Below, in pieces: positions 1 through 7,587 of a stretch of 27,016 bases of DNA. Origin of the DNA: UBA6019 sp036570145 (GTDB lineage Bacteria; Chloroflexota; Dormibacteria; Dormibacterales; Dormibacteraceae); assembly GCA_036570145.1 (NCBI GenBank), contig DATCPJ010000226.1:1-27016 (forward strand), written 5' to 3'. A model generated the notes under the pieces. It searched no databases. It worked only from the letters and a program-made list of their open reading frames with translations, and had not been told where the DNA came from. Made by a program: the position numbers and the translations under genes. Position 1 is the stretch's first letter. Every line of letters begins with the position of its first letter.

Positions 1-2319
1 GCTCGCTACACGCCGGGCGAGGAGGGCTATCGCTCGGCCTACGCCGCCGCGAGCGTGGCCCTCGCCCGCCTGACTCGGCAGGGACGCGTCATCGACGTCA
101 ACCAGGCTTTCGGGAGGCTCCTCGGCCGACCCGCCGCCGAGCTCGCGGGGTGCCGGCTGCTCGACCTCGTCCACCCCGATGACGCGGACGCGGTCCGGGC
201 GGGTAGGCTGACCAGCCTCAAGGCCGGCAGGGTCCAGGCTGAGCTTCGCTTCAAGGCCGGCGACTCCGTCGTGTTGGGCCGGGCGACGATATCAATCGCC
301 CGCCGCGCCGACGACGTGCCGGACTCCCTGATCCTCACCGTCGAGGACCTCACCGCGCTCAAGTCGGGCGAGGCGGCGCTGGAGCGGGCGAAGCTCCGCG
401 ACCCGGCCACGGGCCTGGCCAACTCGGCGCTCCTCGCCAGCCGGCTGACCCACTCGATCGCCACGGCGCGGCGCGCCGGCCGCAAGCTGGCGGTGCTCGT
501 CCTCGAGATCGACCGCTTTATCGCGATCGACGAGAAGCAGGGGGCCGGCTCGGCGCAGAAGCTGCTTGCCTACATGGCCGCCCGGCTCCAGGAGCGGGTG
601 CGCCCGTCCGACTCGGTGGCCCGCACCGGCGGCAACGAGCTCGCCGTCGTCCTTGGCAAGGTGGATGAGGTCGACCTCGCGGCCGGCGTCGGGAGGCGGC
701 TGCTGGCGACGCTGGAGCCCGAGTTCCATCTCGCCGAAGCCGGGTTCCAGGTCAAGATCAGCATGGGCGTCGCGGTCTTTCCCGGCGACGGGAAGACGGC
801 CGAGGCCCTTCTTCGCCGGGCGCGGCTGGACATGTACGTCGGCCAGCGCTCGCAGCCCGGCGTTGGCTCGGGCGGTGCCGGCGGTGGCGCCGGCGGCGGC
901 GCCGGGCTCCTGGGTTCCGACCGGTCTTCGGCGACAGGCGGCAGCGGCGGGAAGCATCCGGGCGCGGCTGGCGGCGGCGGGATCCATCCCGGCCTGGGCG
1001 GAAGCGCCGAGGTCGATCTCGGCGCCGGCGGCGGAGCGAACGGACCGTCCTCGACCGGGCCCGCCGCGGCGGTTCCGTCGACCCCTGAGGCCGATCCGCC
1101 CGAACCGGGCGAGGACCTCTCGCGCCGGGTCGAGCTACTGGAGCCGGTATCGCTCTTCCTTGCCCTGCCCGACCGCGTCCTGCGGCGGATCGCCCGCTAC
1201 ATGAGCGAGCAGGCCGCCGGCGCCGGCGAGGAGCTGGCCGGGCCAAACTCGCCGGCCGCGCTGCGGATCATCCACGAGGGCGCCTGCGAGGTTCTCACCG
1301 AGCACGCGGGCGAGTCGCTGAAGCTGCTCACCCTCGGCCCAGGCGATTTCATCGGCGTCGACTCGCTCTTCTCCGACGATCCCCTCCCCATCTACGTCCG
1401 GGCCCTGACCGATTGCAAGCTCCTCGTGCTCGAAGGCGAGATGGTCACCCGCGCCGCGCCGCCCGGCTCCGCCTTCCGCGAAGCGCTGCGGCAGGCCTCG
1501 GGGCAGCGCGACAGCCACCTTCGGGCCCTCCTCAACCGGCCCCACAAGATCGCCACCGGCTCCGCCGCGACAGAGATCGCGATTTACTCGACCAAGGGCG
1601 GGTCGGGCCGGACGACGCTGGCGTTGAACCTCGGCGCCGAGCTGGGACGGCGCCACCCAGGCGAGGTGCTGGTGGTCGACCTGGCGCTTCCCTACAACCA
1701 CATCGCGCTGCTCGGCAACCTCTCGCCGTCAACCTGCCTGGCTCGGATCGGGCAGGCGCCGGACGCCACCTTCAGCTCGCTGGCGTGGAGCGCGGCGCTC
1801 CCCCACCCCGCCGGCTTCATGGCCCTCCCCGCCACGCTGCGCCCGGAGGAGGCCGAGCTCGTAACTCCCGAGCTCCTGCTCCGGGCGATGAAGGTCCTGG
1901 CTCCCCAGTTCCGCTACATCATCTTCGACCTCGGCGTGGCCCTCGAGGACTGCGTGCTGGCTGCGCTCGAGATGAGCGACCACGTGGTCCTGGTGGCGAC
2001 GCCGGAGCTGGCCTCGATGCACGACACCCGGCAGATGATCGAACTCGCAACCCGGGTCCTTCACATCCCGGCCGGCCGGGTTCACACGGTCCTCAACCAT
2101 CGCTCGCCCGACTCGCTGCTGACCCGCAAGGTCGTGGAGGAAGTCCTCGGCCAGCCGCTCACCGCCGAGTTCCGGTACTTCGGCGCTCATCCCGAGATGG
2201 CCGGGCTCGAAGGCAGGCTGCAGGTCCAGAGCGGCCCCGGCGGCCACTTCAGCCGCAGCGTGCGAGCCATCATCGACCGGGTCGGCGGCGCGCCGGCCGA
2301 GAAGAAGCGCTCGGCTTAG
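1..2319 (+). CDS. PAS / degenerate GGDEF / cNMP-binding / CpaE-MinD-like ATPase fusion protein (5' partial)
   Basis: The frame is open from base 1, and PAS-like sequence already precedes the first GTG (55), so the true start lies upstream of the window. Domain order by nucleotide: PAS about 25-350 (VIDVNQAFGRLLGR, HPDD); GGDEF-like about 400-840, with GGNEL at 628-642 replacing GGDEF but RPSD, an RxxD I-site pattern, kept five residues before it; Gly-rich linker about 850-1080; Crp-type cNMP-binding fold about 1130-1440; ParA/MinD-type ATPase about 1565-2300. The deviant Walker A reads KGGSGRTT (1594-1617): the signature Lys is present but the P-loop Lys is Arg. Cyclase activity is unlikely; c-di-GMP or cNMP sensing is an inference. 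CpaE-like proteins usually serve pilus assembly or localisation, but no pilus gene is visible here. The domains are clear, the function is not. Confidence 0.85.
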   Translation, partial: ARYTPGEEGYRSAYAAASVALARLTRQGRVIDVNQAFGRLLGRPAAELAGCRLLDLVHPDDADAVRAGRLTSLKAGRVQAELRFKAGDSVVLGRATISIARRADDVPDSLILTVEDLTALKSGEAALERAKLRDPATGLANSALLASRLTHSIATARRAGRKLAVLVLEIDRFIAIDEKQGAGSAQKLLAYMAARLQERVRPSDSVARTGGNELAVVLGKVDEVDLAAGVGRRLLATLEPEFHLAEAGFQVKISMGVAVFPGDGKTAEALLRRARLDMYVGQRSQPGVGSGGAGGGAGGGAGLLGSDRSSATGGSGGKHPGAAGGGGIHPGLGGSAEVDLGAGGGANGPSSTGPAAAVPSTPEADPPEPGEDLSRRVELLEPVSLFLALPDRVLRRIARYMSEQAAGAGEELAGPNSPAALRIIHEGACEVLTEHAGESLKLLTLGPGDFIGVDSLFSDDPLPIYVRALTDCKLLVLEGEMVTRAAPPGSAFREALRQASGQRDSHLRALLNRPHKIATGSAATEIAIYSTKGGSGRTTLALNLGAELGRRHPGEVLVVDLALPYNHIALLGNLSPSTCLARIGQAPDATFSSLAWSAALPHPAGFMALPATLRPEEAELVTPELLLRAMKVLAPQFRYIIFDLGVALEDCVLAALEMSDHVVLVATPELASMHDTRQMIELATRVLHIPAGRVHTVLNHRSPDSLLTRKVVEEVLGQPLTAEFRYFGAHPEMAGLEGRLQVQSGPGGHFSRSVRAIIDRVGGAPAEKKRSA

Positions 2320-2370
2320 CGGCCGGGTCTCGGCCTTGCGCTGGGCCTCGGCCCGGCGCTTGGCCCCACC

Positions 2371-2641
2371 CCACCCTCCCCATTTCATGGGGAGGGTGGC
2401 ATTGGTTTTCACCCTCCCCGTTTCATGGGGAGGTGGTATTGGTTTTCGCGCTGCCCGTTTCATGGGGAGGGTGGCATTGGTTTTCGCCGTCCCCGTTTCA
2501 TGAGGTGGGCGGTATTGGTTTCCACCCTCCCCGCCGGCGGGGAGGGCAGGGTGGGGCCGACCGCCGGCCCAGATCCAGCGCGGGTCGATGTCGGCCTCTG
2601 TATGCCCCCACCCTGCCCTCCCCATTTCATGGGCAGGGTGG
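2371..2641. repeat. Tandem palindromic CCCTCCCC repeat block
   Basis: This is non-coding DNA between the signalling gene and the aldo/keto reductase. The core TTTCATG recurs at 2383, 2421, 2458 and 2496 (period 37-38 bp) and once more at 2625. The units are hairpins: CCACCCTCCCC (2371-2381) pairs perfectly with GGGGAGGGTGG (2389-2399); 2525-2546 is a perfect 22-bp palindrome; 2608-2618 pairs with 2631-2641. The stretches between hairpins (GGCATTGGTTTTC type) are conserved too, so this is tandem repetition and not a CRISPR array. The sequence GGGGAGGGCAGGGTGGGGCC (2539-2558) recurs exactly at 9564-9583, indicating a dispersed family. It may also act as a transcription terminator. Confidence 0.85.
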
Positions 2642-2665
2642 CATTTGCGTAGCCTTGAATCGCCG

Positions 2666-3655
2666 ATGACCTACCTGCCGAGCGCCGACCGCTACTCCAA
2701 GATGGCCTACCGCCGGAGCGGCCGCAGGGGTCTCCTGCTTCCCGGGCTCTCGCTTGGGCTCTGGCAGAACTTCGGCGGAGATACTCCCCTCGAAACCAGC
2801 CGGGCGATCATCCACCGCGCCTTCGACCTGGGCATCACCCACTTCGACCTGGCCAACAACTACGGCCCTCCCTACGGGTCGGCGGAGTCGACCTTCGGCC
2901 GCGTCTTCGCGACCGACCTCGCCGGCTATCGTGACGAGCTGGTCATCTCGAGCAAGGCGGGCTATGACATGTGGCCGGGCCCCTACGGCGACTGGGGTTC
3001 CCGCAAGTACCTGCTGGCGAGCCTCGACCAGAGCCTCGGCCGGATGGGCCTCGACTACGTCGACATCTTCTACTCCCATCGCTTCGACCCCGAGACCCCG
3101 CTCGAGGAGACGATGGGCGCCCTCGACTCCGCGGTCCGCCAGGGCAAGGCGCTCTACGCCGGCGTCTCCAACTACACCGGCGCGCAGACGGGCGAGGCGG
3201 CCGCCATCCTGCGCCGGCTCGGCACGCCGCTGCTGATCCACCAGCCCTCCTACTCGATGCTCAACCGCTGGATCGAGGACGACCTGCTCGACGCGCTGGG
3301 CGAGGAGGGCGCCGGCTGCATCGTGTACTCGCCCCTCGGCCAGGGGGTTCTCACCGACCGCTACCTCGGCGGCATCCCGGCTGGGTCGCGGGCGAGCCGG
3401 CCCGGCACTCTGGCGGCGGACTCGCTGAACGACAAGCTGCTCGCCAAGGTCCGGGCCCTCAACGAGCTCGCCCGTGCCCGCGGGGAGAGCCTGGCCCAGA
3501 TGGCGCTTGCGTGGGCGCTGCGCGACCCCAGGGTGACGTCCGCGGTCGCGGGCGCGAGCAGCGTGGAGCAGCTCGAGCACAACATCGCCGCGCTCGACAA
3601 GCTCGACTTCGCGGCCGATGAGCTGGCCGCGATCGAGCGGGTGCTGCGTGGTTGA
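2666..3655 (+). CDS. yghZ: Aldo/keto reductase, YghZ/Gpr type (L-glyceraldehyde 3-phosphate reductase-like)
   Basis: A 329-residue cytosolic NADPH-dependent reductase. It closely follows E. coli YghZ: SLGLWQNFG near residue 30, THFDLANNYGPPYGSAE (59-75), KAGYDMWPGPYG (97-108), SRKYLLASLDQSL and YVDIFYSHR. The catalytic tetrad is visible as Asp61, Tyr66, Lys97 and His138. The E. coli enzyme reduces L-glyceraldehyde 3-phosphate and methylglyoxal, so a detoxification role is likely but the substrate is inferred. ATG 2666 is chosen because the family begins at this point; an upstream in-frame ATG at 2588 would translate the palindromic repeat. There is no clear Shine-Dalgarno sequence. The next gene follows after 57 bp. 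Confidence 0.92.
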   Translation: MTYLPSADRYSKMAYRRSGRRGLLLPGLSLGLWQNFGGDTPLETSRAIIHRAFDLGITHFDLANNYGPPYGSAESTFGRVFATDLAGYRDELVISSKAGYDMWPGPYGDWGSRKYLLASLDQSLGRMGLDYVDIFYSHRFDPETPLEETMGALDSAVRQGKALYAGVSNYTGAQTGEAAAILRRLGTPLLIHQPSYSMLNRWIEDDLLDALGEEGAGCIVYSPLGQGVLTDRYLGGIPAGSRASRPGTLAADSLNDKLLAKVRALNELARARGESLAQMALAWALRDPRVTSAVAGASSVEQLEHNIAALDKLDFAADELAAIERVLRG

Positions 3656-3712
3656 TTGCTGCGACGATTGGTCGCGCACGAAATCAAACCTGATTCGAGG
3701 AGGCATACCGCC

Positions 3713-4006
3713 ATGTACATGGTCATCCGCCGCTACGCGATGGAACCCGGCAAGGTCGAGGAGGTCGTACGCAAGGTCGACGAGCAATACCTCGAGAAGC
3801 TGCACCACCTCCCCGGGTTCGAGGGCTACTACGTGATCGACTCCGGTGAGGGCAAGCTCACCTCGGTCACCCTGTCCGCCGACAAGGACGCGGCCCGCGA
3901 TACCAACAAGCTGAGCAAGGAGTGGGTGGACACCTGGCTGCGCGACGTCCACCTCGAGCTGGTGGAAACGATCGAGGGCTCGGTCGTCGTCCACGGGGGT
4001 CCGTGA
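3713..4006 (+). CDS. Small ABM-like dimeric alpha/beta-barrel protein
   Basis: A 97-residue protein starting at ATG 3713, nine bases after a strong CGAGGAGG (3696-3703), which decides this start over an upstream in-frame one at 3656. The pattern is that of the antibiotic biosynthesis monooxygenase / dimeric alpha-beta barrel superfamily: an N-terminal strand (MYMVIRRYAM), a helix with KVEEVVRKVDE, a strand with GFEGYYVID, and a C-terminal helix ending in EWVDTWLRDVHL. Members of this fold range from small oxygenases to stress-related proteins of unknown activity, and no catalytic residue can be assigned here. It lies 57 bp behind the aldo/keto reductase and may be co-transcribed with it. It converges on leuD with 19 bp between stops. 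Confidence 0.8.
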   Translation: MYMVIRRYAMEPGKVEEVVRKVDEQYLEKLHHLPGFEGYYVIDSGEGKLTSVTLSADKDAARDTNKLSKEWVDTWLRDVHLELVETIEGSVVVHGGP

Positions 4007-4025
4007 CCGGCCCGGGATAACCCGC

Positions 4026-4613
4026 CTAGCTTACGGTGGGCATCCAGGCGGGGCGGCCGGCCTCATAGGCCGCTATCTTGTCCATCTTCTGCATCGTCAG
4101 GCCGACCTCATCCAGGCCGTTTCGAAGGCGCTCCTTCAGGAAGGGCTCGATCTCGAAGCTGAAGCTGAGCGCCCCGGCGGTGATCGATTGCTTCTCGAGG
4201 TCGACGACGGCCTCCGTCTCGGGCGCCTCCAGCGCGAGGTCGAGGAGCTCGCGAACCTCCGCTTCGGGAAGCGTGATCGCCGGCACGCCGATGTTGCCGC
4301 AATTGCTCCGGAAGATGTCCGCGAAGGAGGAGGCGATGATCACCTCGTAGCCCGCCTCCTGGATCGCCCAGGGCGCGTGCTCGCGGGACGAGCCGCAGCC
4401 GAAGTTAGGACCGGTGACCAGGATCCGCGCGCCGCGATGTTCGGGCCGGTCGAGGATGAAGTCGCCGCGCTTTCGCCAGTCGTAGAAGAGGAACTCGCCG
4501 AAGCCGGTTCGCTCGATGCTCTTGAGGAACTGCTTGGGGATGATCTGGTCGGTGTCGACGTCCGCCATCGCCAGCGGCGCCATCCGGCCTGCCACGCGGC
4601 TGACCGGCTTCAT
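4026..4613 (-). CDS. leuD: 3-isopropylmalate dehydratase small subunit
   Basis: A 195-residue subunit of isopropylmalate isomerase (leucine biosynthesis, 2-isopropylmalate to 3-isopropylmalate), cytosolic, working with LeuC. Family motifs are intact: DVDTDQIIPKQFLK, GFGEFLFYDWR, GPNFGCGSSREHAPWA, and a C-terminal block FRSNCGNIGVPAI. Length is typical of the longer, E. coli-like LeuD class. ATG 4613 is chosen because it overlaps the leuC stop as ATGA; the frame is open upstream to 4820 but only as a shadow of leuC. No leuA or leuB lies in the window, so the pathway is split. Confidence 0.97.
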   Translation of the reverse strand: MKPVSRVAGRMAPLAMADVDTDQIIPKQFLKSIERTGFGEFLFYDWRKRGDFILDRPEHRGARILVTGPNFGCGSSREHAPWAIQEAGYEVIIASSFADIFRSNCGNIGVPAITLPEAEVRELLDLALEAPETEAVVDLEKQSITAGALSFSFEIEPFLKERLRNGLDEVGLTMQKMDKIAAYEAGRPAWMPTVS

Positions 4614-5992
4614 CGCGCAACCGGCTCCAGCTCGCGGACGTCGGCGAGGTGGCCGGCGATGGCGGCGGCGGCGGCCATCGGGGGGCTGACGAGGTGGGTC
4701 CGGCCGCCGGCGCCCTGGCGCCCCTCGAAGTTGCGGTTGCTGGTCGAGGCGCAACGCTCGCCCGGCGCGAGGATGTCGGGGTTCATTCCCAGGCACATCG
4801 AGCAGCCCGCGTCCCGCCATTCGAACCCGGCGTCCCGGAAGACCTTGTCGAGGCCCTCCGACTCGGCGACCAGCTTGACGGTGGCGGATCCCGGCACCAC
4901 CATCGCCCGGACCCGGGGATGGACGGTCCGGCCCCGCACGACATCGGCCGCCAACCGCAGGTCCTCGATCCGCGAATTGGTGCAGGAGCCGATGAAGACG
5001 CGGTCGATGGCGATGTCCTGCATCGCCGTGCCCGCCTTCAGGTCCATGTAGCGAAGCGCCCGCTCGGCGGTCTCGTCGCGCGGCACCGGGATCCGTCCCG
5101 TGATGGGCACCGCCTGGCCGGGGTTGGTGCCCCAGGTCACGTAGGGCTCGAGTCGGGAGGCGTCGATGTTGATCTCACGCTCGGATTCGGCGCCGGGATC
5201 GCTCGAGAGAGTCCGCCAGTAGTCCAGCGCCTCTTCCCAGTGCTTGCCCTTGGGCGCGTGCCGGCGAGGCTCGAGGTAGGCGAATGTCTTGTCGTCGGGA
5301 GCGACCATGCCGACCCGGGCGCCCCATTCGATGGTCATGTTGCAGATCGTCATCCGGCCTTCCATGGAAAGGTCGCGGATGGTCGAGCCGCGGTATTCGA
5401 CCGCGTGCCCCTGGCCGCCGGAGACGCCTTCCTGGGCGATCAGCCCGACAACGACATCCTTGGCGGTAACGCCCATCGGCAGCTTGCCCTCGATGTTGAC
5501 GAAGACGTCGGAGAGGCGGCGCTGGGGCAGGCACTGGGTGGCCAGCACGTGCTCGACCTCCGAGGTGCCGATGCCGAACGCGATCGCTCCGAAGGCACCA
5601 TGGGTCGAGGTGTGGGAGTCGCCGCAGACGATCGTCATCCCGGGTTGGGTGAGACCGAGCTCGGGCCCGATGATGTGGACGATCCCCTGGTGCCGGCTGC
5701 CCAGCTTGTAGAGCCGGATCCCCTCGCGGGCGCAGTTGGCGTCGAGCGCCTCCAACTGCTTGCGGGAGAGGTCGTCGACGACCTCCGGACCGGTCGGCGT
5801 GTTGTGGTCGGTGGTGGCGATCGTCAGGTCGGGCCGGTGGACCTTCCGGCCTGCCAGCCGAAGCCCGGCGAAGGGCTGCGGCGAGGTGACCTCGTGGACC
5901 AGGTGCATGTCGATGAAGAGCAGGTCGGGCTCGCCCCGCGCGCCGTCGACGACGTGCTGGTCCCAGATCTTCCGTGCGAGCGTCTGGGGCAT
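4610..5992 (-). CDS. leuC: 3-isopropylmalate dehydratase large subunit
   Basis: A 460-residue aconitase-superfamily protein carrying the [4Fe-4S] cluster of isopropylmalate isomerase. Visible landmarks are LVHEVTSPQPF, TTDHNTPTGP, CGDSHTSTHGAFGA, MEGRMTICNM, and the cluster ligands in GSCTNSR and CSMCLGMNPD, followed by STSNRNFEGRQG. The domain order and length match bacterial LeuC, with no truncation. Its TGA overlaps the leuD ATG by four bases, implying translational coupling. The start ATG 5992 lies 32 bp from the divergent M41-like gene, and a TAGTCT box (minus strand, 6002-6007) sits nine bases before it, so the mRNA may have almost no leader. Confidence 0.97.
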   Translation of the reverse strand: MPQTLARKIWDQHVVDGARGEPDLLFIDMHLVHEVTSPQPFAGLRLAGRKVHRPDLTIATTDHNTPTGPEVVDDLSRKQLEALDANCAREGIRLYKLGSRHQGIVHIIGPELGLTQPGMTIVCGDSHTSTHGAFGAIAFGIGTSEVEHVLATQCLPQRRLSDVFVNIEGKLPMGVTAKDVVVGLIAQEGVSGGQGHAVEYRGSTIRDLSMEGRMTICNMTIEWGARVGMVAPDDKTFAYLEPRRHAPKGKHWEEALDYWRTLSSDPGAESEREINIDASRLEPYVTWGTNPGQAVPITGRIPVPRDETAERALRYMDLKAGTAMQDIAIDRVFIGSCTNSRIEDLRLAADVVRGRTVHPRVRAMVVPGSATVKLVAESEGLDKVFRDAGFEWRDAGCSMCLGMNPDILAPGERCASTSNRNFEGRQGAGGRTHLVSPPMAAAAAIAGHLADVRELEPVAR

Positions 5993-6024
5993 GACCGAAT
6001 CAGACTACTAGTCGAAGTGACCAG
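5993..6024. promoter_or_regulatory. Divergent leuC / M41-like promoter region with small dyad
   Basis: Only 32 bp separate the two divergent start codons. GACTA (6003-6007) and TAGTC (6009-6013) form a dyad around one central base. Within it are a leftward -10-like TAGTCT (complement of 6002-6007, nine bases before leuC ATG) and a rightward TACTAG (6006-6011). One protein bound here could control both genes. No good -35 element is visible. Inference from sequence pattern only. Confidence 0.4.
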
Positions 6025-6543
6025 GTGAAGGCAGGACTGGTCCGGACGCCTCGCTACCGGCGCTCCAGCGTCGAAGAGGTCGCCTACCACGAGGCGGGGC
6101 ACGTCGTGGTCGGGCACCGCCTCCGACTGGAGCTGGTCGACGTCGACGTGGTCGAGGACGGCGAGGGCGGCCACGGCCACACCAACTTCAAGCCACCCTC
6201 CTGGTTCCGGCGGGATGGACCCGTTGACGATCGGAAGCGGGCGTTCGTCGAATCGGTAGCCATCACCTTCCTGGCGGGAACTGTCGCCGAGGCGCGCCGG
6301 GCCGGCTTCGAGAACTGGGAAGCGGCCGGGTTCGACCTCGACAGCGTCGTCCGGGACTGGCTCCTCCTCCTCTTCCCCGCCACGGAGTTGGAGGACCGGT
6401 TGCAAGCCTACGGTGCGCAGTCAGCCCGCCTGGTCGACGTCCCCGCCAATTGGGACGCCATCAGAAAGCTGGCGCGGACCCTGTTGAGACGGCACCGGCT
6501 GTCAGCCGCCGAAGCCCTCGCCGCGGCCGGTCTTTCTGGGTAG
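6025..6543 (+). CDS. Stand-alone peptidase M41-like (FtsH-type) zinc metalloprotease domain protein
   Basis: A 172-residue protein from GTG 6025. HEAGH at residues 22-26 supplies two His ligands and the catalytic Glu of the FtsH/M41 family; a further Asp at 104 or 106 (in AAGFDLDSV) sits where the third zinc ligand is expected, and AGTVAEA resembles the family's helix before it. There is no AAA+ ATPase module and no membrane segment, so it is a free protease-like domain. Such short M41-like proteins occur in other bacteria, mostly without assigned function. It is divergent from leuC. Proteolytic activity and substrates are unknown. Confidence 0.75.
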   Translation: MKAGLVRTPRYRRSSVEEVAYHEAGHVVVGHRLRLELVDVDVVEDGEGGHGHTNFKPPSWFRRDGPVDDRKRAFVESVAITFLAGTVAEARRAGFENWEAAGFDLDSVVRDWLLLLFPATELEDRLQAYGAQSARLVDVPANWDAIRKLARTLLRRHRLSAAEALAAAGLSG

Positions 6544-6572
6544 ATCGCCCGGGTACCGCGTTTCGTCTCCAA

Positions 6573-6657
6573 GGCCGGGTGTGCTTCCGACGGTGGGGAA
6601 CACCCGGCCCCCTGAATGTTCCGGGCGGGGCCGTCCCGCCTCGAAAACCATTGGAGG
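6573..6657 (+). promoter_or_regulatory. Candidate structured RNA leader with competing stems
   Basis: GGCCGGGTGT (6573-6582) pairs perfectly with ACACCCGGCC (6600-6609). GGAACA (6597-6602) can alternatively pair with TGTTCC (6617-6622), disrupting the first stem, and GGCGGG (6624-6629) pairs with CCCGCC (6635-6640). A strong GGAGG (6653-6657) follows. I matched it to no known riboswitch class. It may equally be a terminator for the M41-like gene plus chance pairing. Confidence 0.35.
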
Positions 6658-6664
6658 AATCCGC

Positions 6665-6871
6665 ATGAACCTACTCGACCGGCACCCGCCAGCAGACGGC
6701 GGCGAGTCACTCTCTCTGAAGCCCGGTCGGCCACTCTCTCCCCCAAATAACGCTGTCCGGCATCGCTTCCCGGGCCGACGAATCCTAGCATCGAAAAACC
6801 GGGCACAGTTAGTGGAGAAGTGTCCAGTCCACCGGTTCGGCAGCCGATGGGGTCGCCCGCCCGCTGGCTGA
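6665..6871 (+). CDS. Candidate short ORF or leader peptide before dedA
   Basis: A 68-residue reading frame starting at ATG 6665, seven bases after GGAGG, which is one of the best ribosome-binding sites in the window. Against it: its third-position G/C preference is clearly weaker than that of neighbouring genes, the product (MNLLDRHPPADGGE...) shows no recognisable motif, and its end overlaps the start of the DedA gene in another frame. It could be a leader peptide coupled to dedA, a decayed gene, or chance. Function unknown. Confidence 0.25.
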   Translation: MNLLDRHPPADGGESLSLKPGRPLSPPNNAVRHRFPGRRILASKNRAQLVEKCPVHRFGSRWGRPPAG

Positions 6872-7587
6872 CCATCGCGACCGGTGTCGCCCTGCTCCTG
6901 GCTGCCGCCCTCTACGTCTCCCTCGAAGGGAACCTGACCGAAGGCTTCCTCGACCTGCGCGAGGGATTCGTCGCTTTCGTCCGCCGCTATGGGGCGGGCG
7001 GAAGCCTCGCGCTTCTCTACATCGAGGAGAGCGGCCTGCCCCTTCCCATACCGGGAGATGTCTACGTCGCCTACCTCGGTCACCTGTCGCGAGGTTCCTG
7101 GACCCTTCTCATCAGTTCCTGGCTGGCCATCATCGCGGTCGTCACCGCCGGGTCGACCAACCTCTACCTCATCTCCCGCCGCTGGGGGGTCAGGCTGATC
7201 GAGCATCCGCTGGCGAGGGTCCTCCACCTCGAACCGGCGCGGCTCGCGAAGGCAAAGGTCTGGTTCGATCGCTGGGGCGTCCTCGCGATGATCTTCGGCC
7301 GTCACATCCCAGGCTTCCGGGTTCCTCTGACGGTGGTCGCCGGGACTCTCCACTTCCCGTATCGCCTGTTCGCGCCGAGCGTTGCCGTCTCGACCGCGAT
7401 CTGGGCGGGGGTTCTCCTCTTGATCGGCGACAAGCTGGGCGGGGCGATCGCTCGCTTCTCCGGCAGCCACCCCTGGATCACCGCGCTGGGGACGGTGCTC
7501 CTCTTCGGGACCATCGCCTTCCTCGCCCTTCGCGCCTCGCGGGCGATCGGCGAGTCAGAGCCCAACCCAACTCAGCTTCCCGGCTGA
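6820..7587 (+). CDS. DedA family (VTT domain) membrane protein
   Basis: About 255 residues with several hydrophobic segments. DedA/VTT hallmarks are present: ESGLPLPIPGD (re-entrant loop with the conserved E and D), the following LGHLSRGSW region, and FGRHIPGFRVPLTVVAGT, the second re-entrant motif with the conserved Arg. DedA proteins act in membrane phospholipid or polyprenyl-phosphate recycling and proton-motive-force homeostasis; the lipid handled here is not knowable from sequence. The start is uncertain: GTG 6820 has GGAG only two bases upstream, while ATG 6847 in the same frame has no Shine-Dalgarno; a TAGCAT box (6786-6791) could drive either. Its stop overlaps the convergent aceK end by 16 bp. 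Confidence 0.9.
   Translation: MSSPPVRQPMGSPARWLTIATGVALLLAAALYVSLEGNLTEGFLDLREGFVAFVRRYGAGGSLALLYIEESGLPLPIPGDVYVAYLGHLSRGSWTLLISSWLAIIAVVTAGSTNLYLISRRWGVRLIEHPLARVLHLEPARLAKAKVWFDRWGVLAMIFGRHIPGFRVPLTVVAGTLHFPYRLFAPSVAVSTAIWAGVLLLIGDKLGGAIARFSGSHPWITALGTVLLFGTIAFLALRASRAIGESEPNPTQLPG

Noticed and set aside
2371..2641. Possible CRISPR array (regular 37-38 bp period with palindromic repeats)
   Set aside because: The segments between palindromes are as conserved as the palindromes themselves, repeats vary in sequence, and no cas gene is near; it is a tandem repeat.
2588..2665. Upstream start extending the aldo/keto reductase
   Set aside because: It would translate the dispersed palindromic repeat, and the YghZ family begins at the ATG at 2666.
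4649..6028. 459-codon plus-strand frame opposite leuC
   Set aside because: Shadow of leuC, which shows all cluster ligands and full-length homology.
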